Of a stretch of 64,000 nt of DNA, positions 55,896 through 64,000 are shown piece by piece (within the stretch, counting starts at the first letter, position 1; every line of letters begins with the position of its first letter). Made by a program: the position numbers and the translations under genes. The notes beneath the pieces were generated by a model. It did not search any database, was not told the origin of the DNA, and saw only the letters and a list, made by a program, of their open reading frames with translations. The stretch lies in assembly GCF_019209905.1 (NCBI RefSeq), contig NZ_JAHUTM010000002.1:124001-188000 (forward strand). Reading direction: 5' to 3'. The stretch comes from Corynebacterium sp. TAE3-ERU12 (GTDB lineage Bacteria > Actinomycetota > Actinomycetes > Mycobacteriales > Mycobacteriaceae).

Positions 55896-56554
55896 TTCAG
55901 CTCCTGAGTAAAACGAGAAAACGTGGCTGCTGCAGTAAGCAACGGGTGGGAATCGCCAGAGAGGCTGGTCAGCGAGCGGCTCGTCGCCATCCATAGCGTC
56001 TCGCGGATAAAGGCAACCGAGATGGCTGCTTCCTCCTCCACAGCGATATCGGGAAGGCGGCGAGTATCCGGCGCATTGGTGAATAACGTCGTTAGCGCCT
56101 GCTGCATACGGGCCAAAGAATCTGACTGATTAGCGATGACGAGGCCCAAAAGCCTCGAATCGGACCTGACCACCTCGCGGCGCAACCGGTGCAACTCACG
56201 ATGGCGCTGCATCGGGTCGGCGAGATCATCATCCTCGGGGTCTGGGTTCGTCAGAACGGCCTCAATAGTGAGCAATAGATGTCGAACCGGGTCGCTGGGG
56301 CGAGCAGCGATGAACGCTTCGGCGTCAGCGTCGGAAAAGCTGGTGATGCCGGGACGCAGGACTACCTCGTCCTTTGTATCGAAGTAGTTGAAGAAGGTGC
56401 GCCGGGAGATATTCGCGGCGGCACAGACATCATCGAGGGTGACCGCGTCGAAGCCATGTTCTGCCATGAGGTTCAACGCGGCGTCCTCGATCGTGCGTCT
56501 GGTGCGGCGTCGGTTGAGTTCTCGGCGGCCACAACCCCCAATAGATTCCTGCAT
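55889..56554 (-). CDS. TetR family regulator of the MFS pump
   Basis: 221 residues. HTH: NRRRTRRTIEDAALNLMAEHGFDAVTLDDVCAAANISRRTFFNYFDTKDEVV. First gene of a two-gene unit with the DHA2 exporter, the standard layout of a self-regulated efflux repressor. ATG at 56554 lies eight bases after TAACTT (56568-56563), leaderless; TGCACT occurs twice around the -10 and may be the operator. Confidence 0.87.
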   Translation of the reverse strand: MQESIGGCGRRELNRRRTRRTIEDAALNLMAEHGFDAVTLDDVCAAANISRRTFFNYFDTKDEVVLRPGITSFSDADAEAFIAARPSDPVRHLLLTIEAVLTNPDPEDDDLADPMQRHRELHRLRREVVRSDSRLLGLVIANQSDSLARMQQALTTLFTNAPDTRRLPDIAVEEEAAISVAFIRETLWMATSRSLTSLSGDSHPLLTAAATFSRFTQELNW

Positions 56555-56612
56555 AGAGTGCAAAGTTACACCCAGTGCAGATTTTTAGCCAGTCGGAGTC
56601 GTCTACCAGAAA

Positions 56613-57989
56613 TCAGCGCAATAGCTCATGGCGCAGCGCTGCGGTGAGCTTTGGAAAACGGAATACATGGCCCAGCTCTTCTAGCTTCGACCCCACAGCA
56701 CGCTGGTTAGCCAGAGCCAGCTCTTCTGCGCCCTGCCACCCCAGCATGGCCGCCGGGCCCGCCTTCGGTACCGGGATTACCGCCGGGCGGTGCAAAACCC
56801 TCGCTAGCGTCTTCGTGTACGCCTTATTTGTCATCCCGTTCGGGGCGACCGCGTTGACCGGGCCGGAAACGTTCGGATCGAGTAGCGCACGGTGGTAGAT
56901 GTCCAATAAGTCATCCACAGCAATCCACGGGAACCATTGCTGACCATCGCCCAACGGGCCGCCTAGCCCGGTGAATGTCACCCCAGCCAACAGTGGCAAT
57001 AAGCCACCCCCACCAGACTGCACCAGTCCAGTACGCACCGTCGTCACCCGGGCCCCAGCATCACGAGCAGGCTGCCAGGCAGCCTCCCACTCAGAAACAA
57101 TCTCGGACAACACCCCATCTCCTGAGCCGGCAGATTCGTCGAGCACCTCAGTGCCACGGTCCTTGCCGTAGAACCCAACCGCAGAGGCAGACACCACAGT
57201 CTTTGGGCCACGACCGGCGGCAATGAGCTCAGCCAGCTTCCGCGTCGGGCCCACCCGAGACTCACGCACTGCCTTAAGGTGCGCGTCGGTAAAACGACCA
57301 GCAATCGGAGCGCCCGCCAGGTGGACCAAGGCATCAACCCCGTCGAGAAGATCCTCAGCCGGGTCGTTGGTATCCCACTTGCGCTGACCAGGGCCAGCCT
57401 CGCCGCGCACCAACTCAATGACGGTATGCCCGGTCGTGGTCAACAGTGCGCACAGGGCAGTACCAATCGTGCCGGAAGCACCAGAGACCGCAATGGTCAG
57501 CTTCGGCAACGCGGCTATCGGGTTGCCGGCAACGTCGGAAAGCCCCAGATAAGAAGCCAAGCGGTGGGCGGCGGCGAAATCGTCGGCAAGCACCCGGTGG
57601 CGATAAGCGAAAACACTGCGCAGCGCCACAGCTGGCACACGAGTAGACACATCATCAGTAACCAGGCACTGGGCGCTGCCATCAGCGCCAGTAGCATCGG
57701 CGAAACCATGCAGATGGCGCCAGCGTAGAGCAGAGCGGAAAGGCTCACTGACCGCATCATCGACGAACTGGGTGCCCGGGATGTACGCACCCGGATCGTG
57801 CTGAGCGCGCCACTGCAGACCACCCGGCATATCGAATACCGTCATGCCATCAGCCAGATTCGAGGCCTCCTGAACCACCGTCATCGGCATCAGACCCGGG
57901 GTGAGGCGGCGCACCGCACCCGGACGATTGAACCAGTCAACAACCTGCTGGCGGGGGTGGGGGAGAAGTTGCACAGTGGACAAGGACAT
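56613..57989 (-). CDS. TIGR01777 epimerase with N-terminal SRPBCC-like domain
   Basis: 458 residues. First about 160 residues are a START/SRPBCC-like domain (PHPRQQVVDWFNRPGAVRRLTPG, GGLQWRAQHD). Then an SDR fold: LTIAVSGASGTIGTALCALLTTTGH (NAD(P)-binding), LVHLAGAPI, SASAVGFYGKDRGTEVLDES, WFPWIAVDDLLDIYHRAL. This fusion is the actinobacterial form of the SDR39U1/YfcH group. Substrate unknown. Confidence 0.88.
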   Translation of the reverse strand: MSLSTVQLLPHPRQQVVDWFNRPGAVRRLTPGLMPMTVVQEASNLADGMTVFDMPGGLQWRAQHDPGAYIPGTQFVDDAVSEPFRSALRWRHLHGFADATGADGSAQCLVTDDVSTRVPAVALRSVFAYRHRVLADDFAAAHRLASYLGLSDVAGNPIAALPKLTIAVSGASGTIGTALCALLTTTGHTVIELVRGEAGPGQRKWDTNDPAEDLLDGVDALVHLAGAPIAGRFTDAHLKAVRESRVGPTRKLAELIAAGRGPKTVVSASAVGFYGKDRGTEVLDESAGSGDGVLSEIVSEWEAAWQPARDAGARVTTVRTGLVQSGGGGLLPLLAGVTFTGLGGPLGDGQQWFPWIAVDDLLDIYHRALLDPNVSGPVNAVAPNGMTNKAYTKTLARVLHRPAVIPVPKAGPAAMLGWQGAEELALANQRAVGSKLEELGHVFRFPKLTAALRHELLR

Positions 57990-58005
57990 AACAGCTCCAA
58001 GGGGT

Positions 58006-58045
58006 AGAAAAACGCCGGCGCCGAACCTGTAGCAGGTCCGGCGCC
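58006..58045 (-). terminator. Terminator of fumC
   Basis: Minus-strand hairpin GGCGCCG.ACCTG / CAGGT.CGGCGCC followed by a T run, about 20 bases past the fumC stop. Confidence 0.82.
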
Positions 58046-58066
58046 AGTTAACAGACGGGGATGCGC

Positions 58067-59467
58067 TTAGTTGCGATCAGTGTTGGCCATAGCCAGAACG
58101 TCGAGGCGCTTATCCAGCTCTTCCTCAGTGAGGTTCTCGCCATCGACAAAGCCGAGGTCAATAACCGTCTGACGGATGGTCTTCTTCTCCTTCAGCGCGG
58201 TCTTGGCGACCTTCGCCGCATTCTCATAACCAATAGCCGAGTTCAGCGGGGTCACGATGGACGGGGAAGACTCGGCCAAGGTGCGCATGCGCTCAACATT
58301 CGGCTCAATGCCATCAACCAACTTCTCCGCGAACACGCGGGAAGTATTGGCCAGCAGCTTCGCGGACTCCAGAACATTGCGGGCCATCACCGGGATGAAC
58401 ACGTTGAGCTCGAAAGCACCATTGGCGCCAGCGAACGCAGTAGCAGCGTCATTACCGATGACCTGCGCGGCGACCTGAGTAGCGGTCTCACACAGCACCG
58501 GGTTGACCTTGCCCGGCATGATCGACGAACCCGGCTGCAGGTCCGGCAGGTGAATCTCACCCAGGCCGGTCAGCGGGCCCGAACCCATCCACCGGATGTC
58601 ATTGGCGATCTTATTCAGCGACACAGCGATGCTGCGCATAGCGCCAGAGAACTCAACCAGGCCATCGCGGTTGGCCTGAGCCTCGAAGTGGTTCTGGGCC
58701 TCGGAGAGCTGGTCAACACCGGTGAGCTTCTGCAGCTCCTCGGTAACCAAGCCGCCGAAATCCGCCGGGGTGTTCAGGCCCGTGCCCACAGCAGTACCGC
58801 CGATAGGCAGTTCGCCCAAACGCGGCAGGCAGGCCTCAACGCGCTCAATACCGGCCTCAATCTGGCGGGCGTAGCCACCAAACTCCTGGCCCAGGGTCAC
58901 CGGCACCGCATCCATCAAGTGGGTACGGCCGGACTTCACAACACCCTTGAACTCCTCGGCCTTCTGCGCCAGGGAGGCGTGCAGCACCTTCAGGCCCGGA
59001 ATGAGGTCAGTCACAGCAGCCTCGGTCGCCGCGACATGGGTAGCGGTGGGGAAGGTGTCGTTGGAGGACTGGCCCATATTGACGTGGTCATTCGGGTGCA
59101 CCTCGACGCCATTATTCTTGGCGATAGAGGCGATGACCTCATTGGTGTTCATATTCGACGAGGTGCCAGAACCGGTCTGGAAAACGTCGATCGGGAACTC
59201 AGCATCATGCTTGCCGTCGGCGATTTCCTTCGCGGCAGCGATGATGGCGTCGGCCTGCTCGGCCGGCAGCAGCCCCTTATCCTTATTGACCTGCGCACAA
59301 GCTGCCTTCAGCAGGCCCATGGCGCGGATCTGGGCGGACTCGAGGGGGCGGTCAGAAATGGGGAAGTTGTCCACCGCACGCTGAGTCTGGGCGCGCCAGA
59401 GTGCGTCAGCGGGGACCTTCACCTCACCCATAGTGTCGTGCTCAATGCGGTACTGCTGCTCGGTCAT
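58067..59467 (-). CDS. fumC: Class II fumarate hydratase
   Basis: 466 residues. Reversible hydration of fumarate to malate in the TCA cycle. Signature [11 protein letters not shown], plus [15 protein letters not shown] and [17 protein letters not shown]. The ATG at 59467 ([11 protein letters not shown]) with GAGGAAA is chosen; an in-frame ATG 12 codons earlier lacks a site. Follows glpX with a hairpin between. Confidence 0.97.
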   Translation of the reverse strand: MTEQQYRIEHDTMGEVKVPADALWRAQTQRAVDNFPISDRPLESAQIRAMGLLKAACAQVNKDKGLLPAEQADAIIAAAKEIADGKHDAEFPIDVFQTGSGTSSNMNTNEVIASIAKNNGVEVHPNDHVNMGQSSNDTFPTATHVAATEAAVTDLIPGLKVLHASLAQKAEEFKGVVKSGRTHLMDAVPVTLGQEFGGYARQIEAGIERVEACLPRLGELPIGGTAVGTGLNTPADFGGLVTEELQKLTGVDQLSEAQNHFEAQANRDGLVEFSGAMRSIAVSLNKIANDIRWMGSGPLTGLGEIHLPDLQPGSSIMPGKVNPVLCETATQVAAQVIGNDAATAFAGANGAFELNVFIPVMARNVLESAKLLANTSRVFAEKLVDGIEPNVERMRTLAESSPSIVTPLNSAIGYENAAKVAKTALKEKKTIRQTVIDLGFVDGENLTEEELDKRLDVLAMANTDRN

Positions 59468-59525
59468 CCGTTTCCTCTCAACAAAGGGATCATTCGTGGT
59501 CAAGTATGGCGAAAAATTACGGGGA

Positions 59526-59548
59526 GGGCCGGGGCTGGGCCCCGGCCC
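59526..59548 (-). terminator. Hairpin between glpX and fumC
   Basis: Perfect stem GGGCCGGGGC/GCCCCGGCCC with a three-base loop; the minus strand reaches a T run (TTTTT) about a dozen bases later. May be a terminator or an mRNA-stabilising stem. Confidence 0.65.
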
Positions 59549-59557
59549 GGGGCTGAT

Positions 59558-60571
59558 TTAGGAATCCATCGGCTCGCCGTAGTCCACCGAAGCGAACTGG
59601 CGCAGCTTGGCCAGGGAGTGGAATGCCTCAATGGAACGAATCGTGCCCGAACGCGACCGCATCACCAGCGAACGAGTCCAGGCACCCCTGCCTCGGTAGG
59701 CGACACCACGCAGCATGTCACCGTTGGTCACACCGGTGGCCACGAAGTAGCAGTTATCCGAACGCACCAGGTCATCGGTAGTCAGCACCGAATCCAGGTC
59801 GAGGCCGGCTTCCATAGCCTTCTTGATCTCGTCCTCATCGCGCGGGTGCAGCTTGCCCTGAATCTCGCCGCCCATGCACTTCATAGCGCAGGCGGTAATA
59901 ACCCCCTCAGGAGTGCCGCCAACGCCCATCATGATGTCAATGGAGTTGGTGTCCTGGGCAGCAGCAACCGCACCGGCGACGTCGCCATCGCCAATCAGAC
60001 GCACCTTGGCGCCGACCTCGCGGATCTCGCGGATGATCTCCGCGTGCCGCGGGCGGTCCAGGATCACGATGGTGACGTCTTCGGGCTTAATGCCCTTGGC
60101 CTTAGCGACGGACTTAATATTGCGCTCGACGGGGGCCTCAATATCGATAGCCCCACGCGCGGTCGGGCCCACGGCGATCTTGTCCATGTAGAACACGGCC
60201 GACGGGTCGTACATAGAACCACGCTCGGCGGCGGCCAGCACGGAAATAGCGTTCGGGCGGCCTTCGGCCATCAAGGTGGTGCCGTCAATGGGGTCGACGG
60301 CGATATCAACCTCGGGGCCTTCGCCGGTGCCGACCTCTTCACCGTTGAACAGCATGGGGGCTTCGTCCTTCTCGCCCTCGCCGATAACGACGACGCCCTT
60401 CATCTGGACGGTGTTAATGAGCTGGCGCATGGCGTCGACGGCAGCACCGTCGCCTTCATTCTTCTGGCCACGGCCAACCCATCGACCCGCTGCCAGGGCG
60501 GCGGATTCGGTGACTCGGATGAGTTCCATGGCGAGGTTGCGATCGGGAGCCTGCGGCTGCTTGGCATTCAT
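59558..60571 (-). CDS. glpX: Class II fructose-1,6-bisphosphatase
   Basis: 337 residues. [18 protein letters not shown] and [16 protein letters not shown] form the metal site; also [13 protein letters not shown] and [17 protein letters not shown]. Key gluconeogenic enzyme; class II is the only FBPase in most Actinobacteria. ATG at 60571 with GGAGG upstream; the frame continues 110 codons further but that part is antisense to the next gene. Confidence 0.96.
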   Translation of the reverse strand: MNAKQPQAPDRNLAMELIRVTESAALAAGRWVGRGQKNEGDGAAVDAMRQLINTVQMKGVVVIGEGEKDEAPMLFNGEEVGTGEGPEVDIAVDPIDGTTLMAEGRPNAISVLAAAERGSMYDPSAVFYMDKIAVGPTARGAIDIEAPVERNIKSVAKAKGIKPEDVTIVILDRPRHAEIIREIREVGAKVRLIGDGDVAGAVAAAQDTNSIDIMMGVGGTPEGVITACAMKCMGGEIQGKLHPRDEDEIKKAMEAGLDLDSVLTTDDLVRSDNCYFVATGVTNGDMLRGVAYRGRGAWTRSLVMRSRSGTIRSIEAFHSLAKLRQFASVDYGEPMDS

Positions 60572-60806
60572 ATAAAACGGCCTCCAACGGTATTCGAGGA
60601 ACGGGGCAGATAGCCCTCGTCTGCTACGGCCTGGGAGTCCAGGGCGCCATCGAAAACAGTTGCCGCGCTCGGGGGTAACCGGGGGATGACGATGAACTAC
60701 ACGGGCACATCTCCAGTGTCCCACTTTTTTGGTTCCTTGGGGGTGGAGTCCCTCACATATATGGGGTCGCTCGGCATAAAATTCCTGGCCTGGCATACTG
60801 GCCAGC

Positions 60807-61376
60807 GTGAGTTCGGAGAAGCCCAGGATCCTGCAAGATAGCCGCGACATGGTGTTAAGCCTGGCGGTGATGGCTGTGCTGATGGTCGTTTTCGTCGGCA
60901 CCACCGGTCTGTGCAGCTACCACCCCGGCCGGCCAGAAAACGGCCCGGTTCAGGAAGTCGACGCCGACGCTTTCGTTCAGATGGAGGCCTCGCGGGTGCC
61001 CTATCCCGTCGTGCTTCCCGACGTTCCCGAAGGGTGGGTACCCAACTCCGCCCGCGCCTCGGTTGTTGCCGAACACCAAGCAACCATTATTGGGTTCGTC
61101 ACCACCGAAGGTGACTACATCCAGCTGCTCCAAACCGACGCACCTATCGACGGTTTGCCGTCGGGAACCGACGCCCGCATTGCCTCAGGCACAGTCAATG
61201 CCGGTGGTGCTGAGTGGACCATCAGCGAAGGCGTGGACGACAATGTGCGGCGCACCTGGACAACCGATGCCGGCAAGGTGCGCTACGAAATCCAGGGCTC
61301 AGCCAACGATGATGAATACCGCACCTTGGCCGAGGCCACCCTGGGTGCTGATCCGGTGGCGAAACCGAACCAGTAG
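60807..61376 (+). CDS. DUF4245 membrane-anchored protein
   Basis: 189 residues. One N-terminal membrane helix (about 15-35) and an outside domain of about 140 residues ([34 protein letters not shown]). The DUF4245 gene sits beside glpX in mycobacteria too. Function unknown. GTG start seven bases after a weak -10 CATACT (60794-60799). Confidence 0.87.
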   Translation: MSSEKPRILQDSRDMVLSLAVMAVLMVVFVGTTGLCSYHPGRPENGPVQEVDADAFVQMEASRVPYPVVLPDVPEGWVPNSARASVVAEHQATIIGFVTTEGDYIQLLQTDAPIDGLPSGTDARIASGTVNAGGAEWTISEGVDDNVRRTWTTDAGKVRYEIQGSANDDEYRTLAEATLGADPVAKPNQ

Positions 61377-61383
61377 CGCAGCG

Positions 61384-61659
61384 TCAGTCCGCCCGAATCG
61401 GGCTGGCGTTATCGCCATCAGCTTTAGCGATGGTGGCTTCGATGCGCTCCTTCGCCCCGGCGAGCTGTTCCTCACAGCGCCGCGCCAGGGCCTCTCCGCG
61501 TTCCCATAGTTCCAGGGAAGCATCGAGGTCTAGCTGGCCTTGCTCAAGCAGCTTTACCGTCTCGATGAGTTCATCGCGGGCTGCCTCGTAACTCAGCTGT
61601 TCGACGGGTTTTTGTTCCTCGTTGGAACCAGTGCCGCTGCCGAAAACAATATCGCTCAT
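61384..61659 (-). CDS. xseB: Exodeoxyribonuclease VII small subunit
   Basis: 91 residues. [45 protein letters not shown] is the diagnostic helix-turn-helix bundle of XseB. With XseA it degrades single-stranded DNA. The start at 61659 (MSDIVFG) has GGAAGGA upstream; the longer frame is xseA sequence in another frame. Convergent with DUF4245, eight bases between stops. Confidence 0.93.
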   Translation of the reverse strand: MSDIVFGSGTGSNEEQKPVEQLSYEAARDELIETVKLLEQGQLDLDASLELWERGEALARRCEEQLAGAKERIEATIAKADGDNASPIRAD

Positions 61660-61681
61660 GAAAAATCCTTCCCCGGTGTGT

Positions 61682-62926
61682 TTAGTCTGCCGGCCGCACG
61701 GACATGCCAGCAGCGGTAATCGAACCATCAGTGACGCGGATGCGTAATTGCGAACCCGGTGGGGCCTGGTCAATGGAGGTCACAACCTGGTCGCCGGATT
61801 TATCCCGGGGTTGGACCTGCACCACCGCATACCCGCGCGCCAAGGTATTGGCTGGGCCAAGAGCTTTGACAGTGCTGCGCAGCCGGCTGGTGGTGGCGCT
61901 TTCTCGCTCCACCAAGCTCGTAATAGCCCGGCGCAGATTCGCCCAGTCAATGCCCAACTGATCACTGCGTTGCTGCACCGGCAGAAGCGGGTTCAGCAGC
62001 ACCGGGCGATTGCGGAGCTGTTCGACCATATGGGCTTCCTTATCCACCCAGCGGCGCAGCGCATCATTGGCCCGGGTGCGGCATTCGGCAACCCGACGGC
62101 GTTCCTCAATGACATCTGGCACCACCCGCTTGGCGGCATCTGTGGGGGTCGAAGCACGCAGGTCGGCGACATTATCGAGGATAGGAGTGTCCCGATCATG
62201 ACCAATTGCGGACACCACCGGGGTCTTTGCCCGGCTGACCGCACGGATCAGGGTTTCTTCGGAAAACGGCAACAAATCTTCAGTGGAGCTGCCGCCACCA
62301 CGGGCGATGATGATGACGTCGACAAGCTCCTCATTATCGAGCTCACTAAGCGCGGCGACGACCTGCGGCACCGTTTTCGGGCCTTGCACAGCGGTATTGA
62401 TGACGTGAATATCAACCTCGGGCCAACGGTCGCGGGCAACCGAGATGACATCGCGCTCCGCATCGGAACCACGGCCAGTAATCAGCCCGATCCGCCGCGG
62501 CAAAAACGGCAGCCGCCGCTTCAGACGCGGGTCGAAAAGCCCTTCCGCATCGAGTGCCTTCCGCAGCTGCTCCAGGCGCATTAACAACTGGCCCTCGCCC
62601 AGTGGGCGAATCTCCAAGGCACGCAACTGGAATTCGCCTTTGCCGCGGAAAAACTGCGGCTGGGCATTAATCAGCACATGGGATTTTTCGCCAATATGGG
62701 CACGCTTGACCACCGAGGCCGGACAGATGACCTTGCAGGAGGTTTCCGACACGTCGGCGTCGTGCAGCGTGATGTAGGCAAACTTCCAGTTCGGCCGCAT
62801 CGACAGGCTACCGATCTGGCCTTCGACCCAGATGGTGCCCAGCCGCTCAATCCAGTTGCCGACAAGATCATTAACGACGCGCAGCGAGACCGGATTATCC
62901 GGTGAATTATTGAGCTTTCCCGCCAT
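61682..62926 (-). CDS. xseA: Exodeoxyribonuclease VII large subunit
   Basis: 414 residues. N-terminal OB-fold ([38 protein letters not shown]), then the catalytic region [41 protein letters not shown] and [19 protein letters not shown], then a coiled-coil part. Begins three bases after the upstream gene ends and 22 bases before xseB, so one operon. Confidence 0.95.
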   Translation of the reverse strand: MAGKLNNSPDNPVSLRVVNDLVGNWIERLGTIWVEGQIGSLSMRPNWKFAYITLHDADVSETSCKVICPASVVKRAHIGEKSHVLINAQPQFFRGKGEFQLRALEIRPLGEGQLLMRLEQLRKALDAEGLFDPRLKRRLPFLPRRIGLITGRGSDAERDVISVARDRWPEVDIHVINTAVQGPKTVPQVVAALSELDNEELVDVIIIARGGGSSTEDLLPFSEETLIRAVSRAKTPVVSAIGHDRDTPILDNVADLRASTPTDAAKRVVPDVIEERRRVAECRTRANDALRRWVDKEAHMVEQLRNRPVLLNPLLPVQQRSDQLGIDWANLRRAITSLVERESATTSRLRSTVKALGPANTLARGYAVVQVQPRDKSGDQVVTSIDQAPPGSQLRIRVTDGSITAAGMSVRPAD

Positions 62927-62929
62927 GAT

Positions 62930-63376
62930 TTAACCGCGCTGGACGGCGTTGGCCAGCAGGGTGCAGTAGGCGGGACGATTCTGGTTCGCCTTTTCGTAGG
63001 TGAGCAGGCCGGCGGCGCGTTCCTGGCTCAGCTCGGGCAGGAGATCCTCGAGGTCATCGGTGTCCAGCTCGTCGTACTGCACCTCGGCGGCGATGTCATC
63101 AGGGGAGGCCTCGAACACCGCCTGGGCGCCATCGTCGGCGGAAGTCGCAGTGAACTCTTCTAAGGCCACCTCGCCCTTAGCCATCACCTGGGACAAGTCC
63201 TGTTGGACACGCAGGGCACGGGAGAGCACCCCAGTGGTGGTATTCGACACGGCCGTCTCGCCGGCCTCAGTGAGGCGCTGGGGGATGCGGCGAACCCGGT
63301 AGGGGAAACGGAACGCCTCCTCAACCGCGGTCACGGCAAGGCCTGCGGCAAGGCGTGCGGGTGCGGGAGCGGGCAT
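62930..63376 (-). CDS. Lipid droplet-associated protein homologue (Rv1109c-like)
   Basis: 148 residues. N-terminal LAAGLAVTAVEEAFRFPYRVRRIPQRLTEAGETAVS is amphipathic; the middle is helical and the C-terminus has DDLEDLLPELSQERAAGLLTYEKANQNRPAYCTLLANAV. Gene order with xseA matches Rv1109c. Annotated homologues are called lipid droplet-associated, but in this organism the role is inferred. ATG after GGAGG. Confidence 0.75.
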   Translation of the reverse strand: MPAPAPARLAAGLAVTAVEEAFRFPYRVRRIPQRLTEAGETAVSNTTTGVLSRALRVQQDLSQVMAKGEVALEEFTATSADDGAQAVFEASPDDIAAEVQYDELDTDDLEDLLPELSQERAAGLLTYEKANQNRPAYCTLLANAVQRG

Positions 63377-63469
63377 AACGACGACCTCCTGGCCGGTGGC
63401 GGATTGGGCTTGCCGACGATTGTAAGTGCCAGCCGGACATAACGGCAGACCGAGTCTGCCTGCCGATGT

Positions 63470-64000
63470 TTATTCCGGGCGGTGCCGACGCCGTGGGCCA
63501 GGCTGCCGGCCACGCGGCTGCTGCTGTCGGTGCCGCTGCGGCGGGACAGCGCGCCGCGGATCGCGAACCTGACGAGGATCATTGGGCCGACGGGGCACCC
63601 GGCGCGGGTCTACAGGCTCCCGACGGACGCGTTCCCGACGCGGGGCTGGCTGCGCCGCACGCGGGCCGCGCACCGGCTGTGAACCACGTGGCGGTGGTGG
63701 CGGCTGAGCGGCGCGACGACGCTCCCGGGTTACCCGACGGCGTGGGGCCTTATCCTCACGCGGCGGGCGGGGCGGTCCTTGCTGGGGGCGCTGTGGCGCG
63801 GCTGGCTTGGGTTTGCGCGGCGCCTTCTTTGCCTGAGCGTGGGCTTGGGCCTGGGCGCGGCGGGCGCGGCGCTGCTTCTCGGCGGCCTCAATGATCTCGG
63901 CGGCCGGGCGGCGTTTTTGGTGCGGGCCAACGTCGCCGGCGGCTTGGCCGTCGGAGATGCGCCGGCGCGCGCGGGACTCATCGTAGGTGGTGCGGCTGGC
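63470..64000 (-). CDS. Arg/Pro-rich protein, C-terminal 176 residues (start beyond window)
   Basis: A frame open from the window edge to the TAA at 63470-63472 that has no start inside the window. The visible part is a low-complexity basic tail: Arg, Pro, Gln and Ala with an EIIEAAEKQRRARRAQAQAHAQ helix, no hydrophobic segment. By position between ispH and xseA it may be the tail of a corynebacterial membrane protein of the DUF6542 type; this is a guess. The other frames here are also open but none has a plausible composition. Confidence 0.55.
   Translation of the reverse strand, partial: ASRTTYDESRARRRISDGQAAGDVGPHQKRRPAAEIIEAAEKQRRARRAQAQAHAQAKKAPRKPKPAAPQRPQQGPPRPPREDKAPRRRVTRERRRAAQPPPPPRGSQPVRGPRAAQPAPRRERVRREPVDPRRVPRRPNDPRQVRDPRRAVPPQRHRQQQPRGRQPGPRRRHRPE

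Noticed and set aside
58061..60613. 850-codon open frame on the plus strand
   Set aside because: It is exactly antisense to fumC and glpX, has no family motifs and arises from GC-rich codon bias. The minus-strand genes carry all signature motifs.

Overview
The window is a stretch of a high-GC actinobacterial chromosome (about 60% GC or a little more, judged by eye), almost certainly from Corynebacterium or a close relative. The markers are mycothiol S-conjugate amidase (mca), an LGFP-repeat lipoprotein, a long bL25 (CTC form), an initiator tRNA with a C1-U72 mismatch, and gene order. From memory, 24.0-40.4 kb matches the M. tuberculosis run pth-rplY-prs-glmU-tetR-mfd-mazG-lpqU-eno-ftsB-DUF501-ppx-leuX. 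The stretch 44.0-63.4 kb follows greA-DUF4307-mca-Rv1083-Z-prenyl synthase-coaA-glyA ... fum-glpX-DUF4245-xseB-xseA-Rv1109c. The stretch 6-11 kb follows the corynebacterial hisN-impA-prfB-ftsE-ftsX block.

Layout. 0-6 kb: end of a UPF0182 membrane protein, initiator tRNA-Met, a large inverted repeat, a two-domain YbjN-like protein, a PRC-barrel/DUF2382 stress protein and an acyltransferase. 6-11 kb: hisN, a membrane protein, impA, prfB, ftsE and ftsX. 11-17 kb: a PPK2 polyphosphate kinase, a 3-hydroxyisobutyryl-CoA hydrolase-like protein, an EspI-like ATPase, a YwiC-like protein, PnuC and a Cof phosphatase. 17-24 kb: an acyl-CoA cluster with a MerR regulator, CaiB-like CoA-transferase, acyl-CoA dehydrogenase and two tandem fatty acyl-CoA ligases. 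24-40 kb: translation, cell-wall precursor, repair and envelope genes, interrupted by an accessory gap at 29.65-30.6 kb. 40.3-41 kb: tRNA-Leu followed by a small accessory module between two near-identical terminators. 41-50.5 kb: aldehyde dehydrogenase, Bax-inhibitor-like protein, greA, mca, uppS-like, coaA, glyA and an enoyl-CoA hydratase. 50.5-58 kb: a more variable block with a second acyl-CoA dehydrogenase, a lone enol-lactonase-like hydrolase, the LGFP lipoprotein, an acetyltransferase, a TetR/MFS efflux pair and a TIGR01777 epimerase. 58-64 kb: fumC, glpX, DUF4245, xseB, xseA, a lipid-droplet-type protein and the end of an Arg/Pro-rich protein.

Expression signals are unusually readable. 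At least 15 genes have a TANNNT -10 hexamer six to eight bases before the start codon and no Shine-Dalgarno, the pattern of leaderless mRNAs. These signals fix many starts, often well inside the longest open frame. Two leaderless genes (hisN and a membrane protein) diverge from -10 elements that overlap on opposite strands. Twice a TAG stop codon is also the first half of the next gene's -10. The MerR gene faces a textbook MerR promoter with a 19-bp spacer and a centred dyad, which ties it to the CaiB/dehydrogenase operon.

No rRNA, CRISPR array, insertion sequence or prophage is visible. The best candidate for something undescribed is the tRNA-Leu-adjacent module at 40.37-40.97 kb: a 43-residue membrane peptide translationally coupled to an excisionase-like HTH protein, bracketed by duplicated terminator hairpins.
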